A stretch of DNA of 64,000 bases from Psoroptes ovis (Eukaryota; Arthropoda; Arachnida; Sarcoptiformes; Psoroptidae): positions 1,304,501-1,368,500 of the forward strand of contig PQWQ01000010.1 in the NCBI GenBank assembly GCA_002943765.1. Reading direction: 5' to 3'. How positions within the stretch are numbered: the first letter of the stretch is position 1; every line of letters starts with the position of its first letter. The notes beneath the pieces were generated by a model. It was given only the letters and a program-made list of their open reading frames with translations, did no database searches and was not told where the DNA came from. The position numbers and the translations under genes were made by a program. Shown here one piece after another: positions 14,401 to 24,549 of this stretch.

Positions 14401-17400
14401 TACAAACATATGTAAATATGGTTTTATTTTGGTTGCATTTTGCATCCAAAATTTATTTGAAAAATTATTTTGGAAAAATGAATGAAAAAAAATTCTAAAT
14501 TTAAAATTTATTTGGGTGTATATAACGATTATTTGTGCTTTTGCTTGCTATTCTTTCGTATTTTTTTTTTTGTATATTTTCGTATTCCACCATTTCCATG
14601 GTTGACTGGTCAAAGGTTAAAGTTGGCAAAGTTAAAATTTTCCCTATTTTTCTTGGCAAACGTTCAGTTTTTTTTTGTTGGAGTCCAAAAACAACAAATG
14701 AATGAATTGAAAATGGAAATAGATGATGAATGAATGAATGTGTAAATAAACCAGAAATCAACACGACAAACAAAATGAATGAAAAATGAATAAAATTAAC
14801 CAAAATTAAAACCTTACTGGTATGAAATGACACGCTGACAAATGTAAATATCAATGAAACTTATCAATATCAAGCCATGCGATATCACAGATAATACGAC
14901 TTTTTCTTTATTCGATTTGTTCCATTATGCCAACATTTTCCAATTCAAATTCTCAAGTTAATTTCTTTTTCATTTCCAAAAAAAATTGAATCATTCAATG
15001 ATGATGATGATGTTACAGCACACATATAACAATTAATTGATACGAATTCAAATATTGTAAATATCTTTCAAATTTTCATCATCTTTTACTGCATCATCAT
15101 CTTCATTTTCTTATCGAAAAAAATATGCCCAAAAATAGATCAAATTTTTCGAGATCTTCTTTTGCATGTGTTGACCATTATTATCGTTCGTTCATTTATT
15201 TTATCTTTTCGTTGCCTCATATTCATTACAAACATATGAAAATACTTATATGTATACTTCAACTACCAAAATATTTATTCAGCGATAAATTTAGAATTTC
15301 TTTTATTTTCTTTCATTTATTTCCATTTTTCATTTATTTTCATTTTCATTCACCATCTCGTAAACATATTTGGACGCCTTACGCGACGACAGTATCAAAT
15401 TGTATCCAGAGAAACATTAATGAAACACTGAATTGAAAATGAAATGAATGAAAATGAAAATGTAAAAAAAAATACCCAATTCAATGATAATAAATGTCGA
15501 TGATTGATCCTTTATTTATTTATTTATTTATCATTTATTTTTGGGGTTTTAAAAAAAAAAAAATTCATTCATTTTCATTACAATCATTTTCGATTATGAC
15601 TATCCACATATGAATGAATGAATAAATTTGTGTCTGTTTATTTGTTGGGCTCAATTTGCATCATCACAATTCACATATTTTTCACCAAGATTTAGCATCA
15701 TTTTCGAGCTGGGTCGTTGGCTGGTCGATTGTCGGTTTGTGTTGGCTGAGCTGGTCGGTTGTATTGTTGAATATCATTTTTCAAATAATGATAATAATCC
15801 AACAACAATAACATCATTATTTTGCCAAAGTTTTCATTTTCATTTTGATTCATTCATTTTCTATTCAGTTTTTTTTTATTTGATTGTGATTTGAAAAATG
15901 AGATAAAAAATGAAAATTTTAATTTCGTTTTCATTTGGAAAAATGTCCATTTATCCATTTTGGATAATTGTCATCTATGAATTGAAGTTATTATTTCATT
16001 TATTTATTCATTTCGTTTCCAATTCAAAAATTTTTTACAAAATTTTATCTCCAAATGACAAACAAATTGTGTTTCGCATTCGATCCATTGATTAAATCAC
16101 CTCAATTGAATACAAAAGATTTTCACTTTTTCTTCTGACAAATCGAAAATAGATTTGGCGTTTTGGTGATAATCGTATTTAGGTTGATTATATCATCAAT
16201 CGACTTGATTGAACTTTGACCCAGTGGAATATGTTTGTTTTGTAATTCCTTATGCAGAATGAATGCCAAAATTTGATTTTTCAAAAATTCCATCAACGAA
16301 TTGACTGAATTCATGACAAAGATATAATTAATCATTTTGATAAAATCAAAGCCATAAGGCACCCACCAATCATCATCAGATGTTTGATGAGAAGTTCAAG
16401 TTTTCTTATTTCTGATGAAATTTCTGCAAAACATTCGAAAATATCCGTCAATTCATTCATTAATTAAAATTTGATTCAAAATCAATTTAAAATGAAATGA
16501 TTTCGTTTTAAAAATGAATAAATTAATGTGAATAAACGACTAATAAAAACATCGATTTAAAAATAAATCAAGTCAATTAATTTATTTCAAAAATAATTAT
16601 CATCATTTATTGTCGATGAATGATGCTGTTGATGTTGATGTTTACCATTATTTATTATAATTGTTTTTTTTTCAAATATCGACATCAACGTATTCAACGA
16701 TCTACGATCGTCATCATTATCTCGATCGCAATATTTTATCTTTAAAATCACGATAAAAACATTAAAATAGTTTTTTCAAAGTAAATAAATATTGAGTTGA
16801 TACAGTATATCGATATATATTTGATGATAATAATAAATGATGATATTAGATTGATCGAACTGATATATCTAATAGTGTGTGGCTATTGTCGAATAAATTT
16901 CAAATTTTTTTTCCGACATCATTTCATTTACTTATTCATCTATTGATTTGTTGACCATTCAAATGGCCTCGACGATGATCAAAGGTTTCATTATCTTCTT
17001 AAATCTTTTCCGATAAAATCTTTGGATAATTTTTGCGGGAAAATCTTCGGGAAAACAATTGTCGATAATTTGGAAATGACTGATCCCGAGCCCTAACCAT
17101 CGATTACAAATGATCAAAAATTCATATTTTATGAATTTTGAAAATCTTGTTTCGTGTTTCATTTTCAACAACGATGTGAAAACAAAAAAATTTGAAATTA
17201 AATTTCAATTTCATTGTATGCTTCATCATATACGTTTATTATTATTTTATTATCATTTTGTATTCATTTTTTTTCCAATTTTTCCCCTGGGCAATAAATT
17301 TCATTTGAATTTTTTTTTTCAATTCAACATCAATATTATTATCATTGTATTATTATATAATTTTCAATTTTCAAAGTGTTTTGCTGTTTGTTCCGTATAT

Positions 17401-17850
17401 TTGATTGAAAATTACAATCATAATTACATTCAATTAGATTTGATTCGATTCGATTCGATTGTTTTATTTCTCCATTCATTATTATTTCATTTTATTTCCA
17501 TACAAAATACATTTAAATCCATGATTATTATTATTATCATTTCAGTCGAATCAGTTGTTCAACGAATCAGTTGCTTTCAAGATAGTTCAAAATCTCATAT
17601 TACAACATTCGAATAGCTTTCGATTATTTTTTTTCATTTCATTTCATTTCGTGATGATCACATTGTGATAGATAGACATCGATAAAGGCTACGAATAATA
17701 GTCGATGCTTTTCATACAAGTCTATATGGAAGATAAATGGATAAAATTTTGACCAATTTTTTTTTATATAATTAATAAATGAATATACATTGATTCAAAT
17801 TGATTTGAAAGAAAAATGGCCAGTTATCATGCATATTCATATATTATTAT
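8497..17850. other. Gene-free AT-rich stretch upstream of the retroelement
   Basis: No supportable gene. Contents include an (AAT)n run at about 11416-11441, CTG/TTG triplets at about 9850-9895, a TATGTGTGTG run near 9140, an A-run at about 10873-10890 and a 14-bp perfect palindrome (ATGGCTATAGCCAT) at 12605-12618. Two minus-strand open stretches (12714-12953 and 16123-16362, with another at 16959-17171) are less repetitive than their surroundings and could be decayed coding relics, but I recognise no family. The segment may be intron if the donor at 8497 is used. Confidence 0.5.
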
Positions 17851-17858
17851 TATATAAG
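17851..17858. repeat. Target-site duplication, left copy
   Basis: TATATAAG directly precedes the TGTAATAG start of the left LTR. The same eight bases occur at 24993-25000, at the outer edge of the right LTR. The LTR end itself reads TTATA, so the true duplication may be only the last 4-6 bases (TAAG, ATAAG or TATAAG); the boundary cannot be fixed by eye. Confidence 0.7.
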
Positions 17859-18305
17859 TGTAATAGAAATGGTAGTTATTGATCTAAAGGGATGTTATTT
17901 AACATCATTAATTTTTAAATCGTTAGCTTAATGATGATAATGTTTAGCTGATTACCATATTTGGCAAAAAAAATTCCAATTTAATCACATTGGCTAAACA
18001 TGCACATCGTTATGATTTAAAGTATTCAAAACATCCTCGATTTAATTACCTTTCTATCACATTCCTTTCTCATAATGTATATATTTTCCGTCATTTTAAT
18101 CAAAATGAAAAATTTTTTCCAATTATTATTCAGTCAGTCGTTATTTTCATCAAATGTTGTCATTGTCATTGTCATTATCATTTTTATCAATAAATAAAAT
18201 TTTTACAAAAAAAAAAAAACTTGTTGTTGTGTCATAAGTTTATTTCGTGAAAAAAAAAAAGTTAAATTCAACCAAAATTGCGCTCTCCACCACGTATATC
18301 TTATA
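17859..18305 (+). repeat. 5' LTR (447 bp)
   Basis: Starts TGTAATAG and shares its whole length with 24550-24996 at a constant offset of 6691. It contains AATAAATAAA at 18189-18198 followed by an A-run, consistent with the polyadenylation signal of the R region. A TATATAT-like patch near 18078 could serve as core promoter. The last shared bases are ATCTTATA; after them the left copy continues AGCC and the right copy TAAG. The 67-codon ORF inside each LTR is identical in both copies and is not a gene. Confidence 0.93.
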
Positions 18306-18341
18306 AGCCAGCAAGATTGAACATTACAAAATATTAATAAG

Positions 18342-21293
18342 ATGAGTACCTCCGACGTTTTGATGAAGAATCTCCAGGAATTGGAGAAAGAGAAGCCAGT
18401 TATTAGGCGAATGATAACTGAAGTATTTAACCAAATTAACGAAAAAACGATTGATGCTTACGATTTGGTAAAGAAAACATTGGAATTAGCGAAGAGAGTC
18501 GCAGACTATCGAGCCAAATTCAAAGCATCAGCAGATTATGGACGTGAACATGGACTTCCGTTTGATTCCGAAAAATATGAATTGATCAATACAGATTATC
18601 ATCAGAAACTTGATAAAATATACGAAGTGGCCGACAAAACAAAGCAGGACATCAAAAAAATAAATATATTTGAAATGACCATCCAAGACGACGCAACTAA
18701 AGCTAAAAATGAACCAAGTAAGTCAAATATAACTAATCAACAAGTTCAACAGGAAACAATCACAATGACAACCGAAGCTGAACCAAAAACGATGCCTGAA
18801 AAATTTATTCTAAAAGAAATTGAAAAAATTAAACCATTTTCGGGGAAATTTTTAGATTTTCGGAAATTTTTCGAAAGTCTAACATCACTTTTAGACCTTA
18901 GCTGTTTACCCCCGCAACGAAAAATCGATATAATTGCTGAAAAATTAGATGGACCAAGTCGACAACTTATAAATAGTATGGGCGATGAAGACGACTACGA
19001 GAAGGTCAAAACCATATTGCGTGAAAAATTTTATGATCCGTATGAAGTCGTATTAAATATAGCTCAACAGTTAAGAAGTCTTCCAAAGTTGACAAATAAT
19101 TTTGATATAATGGGTATGGAACGAATACTGGAAGATATAAAGAAAACTGAAAAATTAATGATAAAGGTTAATATTAATCCCGCTTACACGTATCAATTCA
19201 AAAGAATCATCTATCAAAAATTGACATATGAAATTATTAGTAAATTGGGTTGTGTTAGCGAAACCGATTTAAGTATCATTATCGAAGTATTGGAAAAAGA
19301 ACATAAATTGGCTAGAAGTAGAAGGGAAGATCAGAATCTCTTTGATGATTTCCTGAATTGCAATCCAATTGTTAAAACAAGTCCACAGAGACAAAATACA
19401 AGGTCAACCTATTGTTATTTTTGTAATAATCCAACACATAAATCTATTGATTGCTACGCTAAAATACCGTTGAAAACCAAAAAAAATATAATTTGGGAAA
19501 AAAATTTATGCATCAGATGTTTAGAAAAAGGACATCGTATGAAAAACTGTAATTCAAAACGAATATGTCAAATTTGTAAAAGTGGTCATCATGAAATTCT
19601 ATGCCAAACACCTCAGCAAGACAATCCAAGATGGACTAATCAATCTAATGTTAACAGAGGAAATTATCGATCGATTACGTCTCCACAAAGAAATATGATT
19701 GAATACCCACAACAAAGATCGAATACCCCAAGAACAAAAGTTAAAGAAAGTTATGTGTGCGAAACCATGAATACAAAAAGTAATGATATGAAGTCCCATG
19801 TTCAACAAAATTCCGATACAAATGAACAAAAAGAAATGAAAGATACAAAACCCGATGATTATGAAGTCCAGACAATGGAGGATGAGTTAATTGGTCTATC
19901 AAATCTAGAATCAAATATGCTCCACATGATGATGGCTCAGACGGAAACAACAGATATGGCTAAAAGAAAAGATTTGGAAGAACCAGTGGTAGTGAAAGCC
20001 CAAGTGAATGGTTTTGAACAAGAACTCATGATTGATAGCGGAGCAAACATCAGCTTCATAACACCGATGTATGTCAAAAAACTGTTGCTAAAAGAGAAAC
20101 CAACAAACGAAAATATATTCACTTTGGGAGCAAATGTTCATATAAAAGGCATATGTACGACAACAGTAAAAATTGAAAATATTGAACATGAAGTTAAATT
20201 TTATGTTGTACCGCATAGAAAAGATATAATCGCTTTAGGCAGGGATGCAATGCGAAGTTTCGGAATAAGTATTACTCCAGAAGATGAAAACAAATGGAAA
20301 GTAAAAATTAATATTGGTCAGAGTAAAGAAAAGGACGTTGAAGACCACGATATAAGAAATTTATTGAAAAGGTACAAAGATGTTTTTGCTAAAAATAAAG
20401 AAGATATTGGATGTATAAAAAATGAAATGGCACAAATTCATCTATCAAATGAAATACCGATTACATGCCGTCCTTACCCCTGTACAGCGATGGACCAGGA
20501 AATAATCGATAAAGAAATTGACCGGTTATTGAAAATGGATGTGATTGAACCATCAAACTCACCATTCTGTTTTCCAATAGTACTGGTTGATAAGAAAGAT
20601 GAAGGAAAAAAAACAAGATTATGTGTTGATTATAGAAAATTGAATGCCGTAACAATTGTAGAACATTATCCCATGCCGAAAATATCAGATATTGATGAAC
20701 GGTTGATAAATTCGACGTATTTTACAACTTTAGATATTAGTCAAGGATACTATCATGTGATGATGGATCCAAATGATCGTGGTAAAACAGGATTTGTGAC
20801 AAAATACGACCAGTATCAATGGAAAAGACTACCATTTGGATTAAAAAACGCTCCGATGATTTTCCAAAGAATCATATGGTCATTAATAAAAAGAAATAAT
20901 CTACACATGTACTGTCACAACTATATTGATGACATTATTATTTTCTCAAGAACAAAGAAGGAACATCTTACGCATTTGGATAATGTAATGAACGTTTTGC
21001 TGAAAGAAAATATAAAATTAAAATTGTCGAAATGTATCTTTGGTATGAAATCTATTATATTTTTGGGACATAAGATCTCTGAACATGGAATCGCTCCATG
21101 CAAATCAAATATTGAAGCAATAATAAAAGCAGAACCACCTAAAAATTTGAAAGATTTAAGGGGATTTCTTGGCAAAATCAATTATTACCATAAATTCATT
21201 CCGAATAGAGCGGAAGCGACGTATTATCTAACGGAATTATATGAAGAAAAATCAGAAATGGGAATGGACCGAAAATCAACAAAAAGAATTTGA
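18342..21293 (+). CDS. Retroelement Gag-protease-reverse transcriptase polyprotein
   Basis: 983 codons in one frame. Residues about 1-130 are a Lys/Glu-rich helical start. Residues about 155-340 resemble the DUF1759 Gag region of BEL/Pao elements (KPFSGKFLDFRKFFE). Three zinc knuckles lie at about 358-421: two CX2CX4HX4C and a third CX2CX3HX4C. An aspartic protease follows, with its catalytic DSGA at 565-568. Reverse transcriptase has its first catalytic Asp at 798 in TTLDISQGY, then LPFGLKNAP, and the YIDD box at 861-864; these are typical of Ty3/gypsy. The frame ends in the RT connection region, overlapping the next ORF by 53 nt. There is no stop or frameshift between Gag and Pol, so they would be made as one chain. 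The start is the first ATG, 36 nt after the LTR. Confidence 0.93.
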   Translation: MSTSDVLMKNLQELEKEKPVIRRMITEVFNQINEKTIDAYDLVKKTLELAKRVADYRAKFKASADYGREHGLPFDSEKYELINTDYHQKLDKIYEVADKTKQDIKKINIFEMTIQDDATKAKNEPSKSNITNQQVQQETITMTTEAEPKTMPEKFILKEIEKIKPFSGKFLDFRKFFESLTSLLDLSCLPPQRKIDIIAEKLDGPSRQLINSMGDEDDYEKVKTILREKFYDPYEVVLNIAQQLRSLPKLTNNFDIMGMERILEDIKKTEKLMIKVNINPAYTYQFKRIIYQKLTYEIISKLGCVSETDLSIIIEVLEKEHKLARSRREDQNLFDDFLNCNPIVKTSPQRQNTRSTYCYFCNNPTHKSIDCYAKIPLKTKKNIIWEKNLCIRCLEKGHRMKNCNSKRICQICKSGHHEILCQTPQQDNPRWTNQSNVNRGNYRSITSPQRNMIEYPQQRSNTPRTKVKESYVCETMNTKSNDMKSHVQQNSDTNEQKEMKDTKPDDYEVQTMEDELIGLSNLESNMLHMMMAQTETTDMAKRKDLEEPVVVKAQVNGFEQELMIDSGANISFITPMYVKKLLLKEKPTNENIFTLGANVHIKGICTTTVKIENIEHEVKFYVVPHRKDIIALGRDAMRSFGISITPEDENKWKVKINIGQSKEKDVEDHDIRNLLKRYKDVFAKNKEDIGCIKNEMAQIHLSNEIPITCRPYPCTAMDQEIIDKEIDRLLKMDVIEPSNSPFCFPIVLVDKKDEGKKTRLCVDYRKLNAVTIVEHYPMPKISDIDERLINSTYFTTLDISQGYYHVMMDPNDRGKTGFVTKYDQYQWKRLPFGLKNAPMIFQRIIWSLIKRNNLHMYCHNYIDDIIIFSRTKKEHLTHLDNVMNVLLKENIKLKLSKCIFGMKSIIFLGHKISEHGIAPCKSNIEAIIKAEPPKNLKDLRGFLGKINYYHKFIPNRAEATYYLTELYEEKSEMGMDRKSTKRI

Positions 21294-24200
21294 AAATTTG
21301 AAAAATTTGCTTATCAAAGAACCTATTTTAAAATTGTTCAATCCTGAATTGGAAATTAAAATTTACACAGATGCAAGTTTAAAAGGTATTGGTGCAGTAT
21401 TGAAACAAATTCATCCCAATGAACAAGAATATCCTGTCGCTTACTTTTCAAAAAAGTTGCTGCCATATCAACAAAGATATTCAGCATCTGAATTAGAATG
21501 CTTAGCAATTCTTGAAGCGGTAGAATATTGGCATTATTGGTTAGTTGGACAAAATTTCACTATCGTTACTGATCACAAACCGTTGGAAAGCCTGAAAAAA
21601 ATAAAAAAGCCGAAAACAAGGTTGTTCAATTGGGCTTTGCGGCTAAGCTCGTATCAATTTAATATTGTGTACAGAAAGGGCGTTGATAATCAAGAAGCCG
21701 ATTACCTCTCACGCCATCCGATCCATGATTTAGAAGAAATGGCTAAAGCTCCGATGATCATGTTTACAAATCTTTGGGAAGATACTGATAAAATTATGGC
21801 AATTCAAAAAAATTATAATCCGAAACAGTTGAATAAATGCTATGGAAAAAATGGAATTATTTATCGAAAGAAAAAGAATTTTGAACAAATCTTCATCCCA
21901 AAAGAGGAAGCGGAAAACGAACTCAGACGAACTCATCACGAATTTGGCCATATAGGCTCAGTCCATTTATACGAGCATTATTCCAGAAGATATTACACCC
22001 CAGATATTATGAAGATCATTAAAAAAGTGGTGCAAAATTGTGAGGTGTGTAATATCACCAAGAAAAACTCTTATCGTTTTGGATTTATGGGTCAAATAGG
22101 ACCAGCGAAATTACCATTCGAAATCATCCATATCGATACAATAGGAGGATTCCAAAGTTTTGGATCAAATAAACGATTTTTACATCTAGCAATCGATGCT
22201 TTTACAAGATTTATATGGATTATTTGTTCAAAGACGCAGACGGCAAAAGATATGATAAATTTGGTCAAAAAAATTCAAAGCGTAACGAAACCAAAATTGA
22301 TTATTGCTGACCAATATCCGGCAATAAAAGGAACCGAATTCAAAACGTACTTAAAGAGGAACAACATAGGTATTATGTTTATCCCGAGGGATCATCCTTC
22401 CAGTAATGGGATCGTCGAACGTGTAAACCAAACAATTTGCGATCGAATCCGTCATAAAATATACGAAACATCTAAAGGAAAAAGGACGTTATCCTGGGCA
22501 ACGCATGCTGCAAAAGCAGCTGAAGAATACAATAAAACCATTCATAGTGTCACAAAGTATTCCCCATTATTTCTGTTGACAGGGTATGATGCTGAAAAAA
22601 TATTAGGACCGGAAGAAGTAGTAGAAGCACGAAAAATTGCTTTTCAAAATTCAAATTTAATGCATGAAAAAAATAAGAAAAAATATGATGAAACAAGAAA
22701 AGAATTACCATTGGAAATAATCGACGAAGTGTATGTCTCCAAAGGAAACGCTTTGAACCGAAAAAAATTGGACGCAAGATTTGAAGGCCCGTTTCCAGTG
22801 GTCGATAAAGAAGGGAATACAATGCTGAAAATCCAGAAGAAGGGAAAATTAGAAAAAGTTCACATTTCCCAAGTCAAGCCAAAATTTCATCCGTTTAATA
22901 TGGTGCTATTGACTTCACTAATGCTGATACACCTAGCTAATGGGAAATATGAACCCTCCGTCGCAGATCCTATTGTTTGGGAAAAAACCGATCATACTAT
23001 CACAAAAGAATTAGTTAATACCTATTATTATATTCGTTTAGTAAATCCATGTAGTATCCTTAAAAGAACGGATAGACGTTTTGAATGTAACGCAAGATAT
23101 GATTTCTGGATAATGGAAACAATAAATAAGAATTGCGATAAGATTAATATAACATATGATGACTTTATGGAAGAAAACCGGCGAAGAAAAAGATTTGTTG
23201 GAAGTATTTTAAAAGGTACGAAATTTTTATTCGAAAATTACGATAAGGTATTACATATTGGACAAACGATAGTTGGATTTGTAACTAATTGGTTTGAACG
23301 AAAGAAAATAAAGTCATTGAAAGAAACACAAAGAAAACAGCAAGAACAAATCAAGGTTTTAATGAACTCTCAAAAAGAAATATTGAAAGAAATGGTGGAC
23401 AAGTTGGATAAGATGGGCGAAATACAAATGAACAACAGAAAAACCATGGAAGATTTAATAGATGGTCTACATTATGACCTTATGGTGGGATCACAAATGG
23501 TGACTATCAGTCAAAATCTGAAAAAATTCTTTAATGAATTGGCTCGTGGTATAATCCCAATAGAATTTGAATTATTGTTTCCCGGAATCGTTACCTCCGA
23601 AGATAAATATGAACAATGGGAATTCGTTGGATGTGATTTGTCATCACATTCCGATTTAATTTTGGAATTTATACAACCTCAACCGTATGACGAATTAATT
23701 GTATATGAAAGCCATCCCTTTACTTTATATAAACAACAAGAAGATAAATTTTGTATGTACGAATACAGTGGCCCACGATACATGCTGTATAATCTAGAAA
23801 AAGATTGCGTAAAAAGACTCCATTTACATCCTCATCATAAGAAACGTTCAGAAAGTTTTATTATAAATAAACCAACAAGCTGTCAAGAGGATGATGAAAT
23901 CGAAAAATTATGGGTAAAGAAATTTTGTGAAACAAAATCAAAATTCAATCAGGAAGAACTACAAATTCATTATAACAATAAATTTATTTTTGTATATTGT
24001 TACAAACAATTGATAACGATCGAAAACATAACAAGTGAATGCGAAAACAAAATTTATAAAATCCCACAGAAGAAGGAGTTTATCGCTGGAAGTTTCCATC
24101 ACAGACCATCAGTACGCAAAACGCTGGGAAATCATTCATTCCATTTGTATGAAAACGAATTGATTGGGAAAAACTTATACAGTGGAATTTATAATTATTC

Positions 24201-24474
24201 GATCCAAACGAAAAACATAGATCAATTACTAGCGGAAATGAATAATCTTGATGAACCTGAAGAAGATCGTTTTAATAAATGGTTGATGCTTATTCCAACA
24301 GGAGTCTGTTTATTGATTATTATCGCTGGTGTACTCATCGTAATATTGAGAAGGATAAAATTGACAAAGAAGAAGAGAAAAATATTAGAACGATCGCAAG
24401 AATTCATCGAGTTGGAAAATCAAGCTAGATCACAAGGATCAAATAGTCCAGAAGTAGATGATACCGCTGTGTAA
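21241..24474 (+). CDS. Retroelement RNase H-integrase-Env-like polyprotein
   Basis: Open for 1077 codons, shifted +1 relative to the preceding RT frame. RNase H carries acidic residues D44, E86, D111 and D154. Integrase has an HHCC zinc finger (H232/H233, H237, C267, C270) and a D299, D357, E393 triad with the standard 35-residue D-E spacing. After a chromodomain-less C-terminal linker the same frame runs into an Env-like part with no stop. This has a hydrophobic leader from M554, a basic cleavage motif RRRKR at 647-651 followed by FVG, a Lys/Gln/Glu-rich coiled coil at about 690-745, a transmembrane segment at about 1014-1037 and a cytoplasmic tail. Cleavage motif, fusion-peptide-like start and anchor resemble errantivirus and baculovirus F-type Env; the family call is by pattern only. 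The listed ATG is the first in the frame, not a proven start. Confidence 0.9.
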   Translation: MKKNQKWEWTENQQKEFENLKNLLIKEPILKLFNPELEIKIYTDASLKGIGAVLKQIHPNEQEYPVAYFSKKLLPYQQRYSASELECLAILEAVEYWHYWLVGQNFTIVTDHKPLESLKKIKKPKTRLFNWALRLSSYQFNIVYRKGVDNQEADYLSRHPIHDLEEMAKAPMIMFTNLWEDTDKIMAIQKNYNPKQLNKCYGKNGIIYRKKKNFEQIFIPKEEAENELRRTHHEFGHIGSVHLYEHYSRRYYTPDIMKIIKKVVQNCEVCNITKKNSYRFGFMGQIGPAKLPFEIIHIDTIGGFQSFGSNKRFLHLAIDAFTRFIWIICSKTQTAKDMINLVKKIQSVTKPKLIIADQYPAIKGTEFKTYLKRNNIGIMFIPRDHPSSNGIVERVNQTICDRIRHKIYETSKGKRTLSWATHAAKAAEEYNKTIHSVTKYSPLFLLTGYDAEKILGPEEVVEARKIAFQNSNLMHEKNKKKYDETRKELPLEIIDEVYVSKGNALNRKKLDARFEGPFPVVDKEGNTMLKIQKKGKLEKVHISQVKPKFHPFNMVLLTSLMLIHLANGKYEPSVADPIVWEKTDHTITKELVNTYYYIRLVNPCSILKRTDRRFECNARYDFWIMETINKNCDKINITYDDFMEENRRRKRFVGSILKGTKFLFENYDKVLHIGQTIVGFVTNWFERKKIKSLKETQRKQQEQIKVLMNSQKEILKEMVDKLDKMGEIQMNNRKTMEDLIDGLHYDLMVGSQMVTISQNLKKFFNELARGIIPIEFELLFPGIVTSEDKYEQWEFVGCDLSSHSDLILEFIQPQPYDELIVYESHPFTLYKQQEDKFCMYEYSGPRYMLYNLEKDCVKRLHLHPHHKKRSESFIINKPTSCQEDDEIEKLWVKKFCETKSKFNQEELQIHYNNKFIFVYCYKQLITIENITSECENKIYKIPQKKEFIAGSFHHRPSVRKTLGNHSFHLYENELIGKNLYSGIYNYSIQTKNIDQLLAEMNNLDEPEEDRFNKWLMLIPTGVCLLIIIAGVLIVILRRIKLTKKKRKILERSQEFIELENQARSQGSNSPEVDDTAV

Positions 24475-24539
24475 ACGAAATTGATGTCAATCCAAAATAA
24501 AGTTGCGCTTTTTCACCCCCCCGTATTGTTTTTTTTTTT

Positions 24540-24549
24540 AGAGGGGAGA
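24540..24549 (+). other. Polypurine tract
   Basis: AGAGGGGAGA lies directly before the TGTAATAG start of the right LTR, the expected place for the plus-strand DNA primer. It follows a T-run and a C-run, which set it off sharply. Confidence 0.9.

Noticed and set aside
17990..18193. 67-codon ORF, repeated identically at 24681-24884
   Set aside because: It lies inside the LTR and is identical only because the LTRs are; no protein character.
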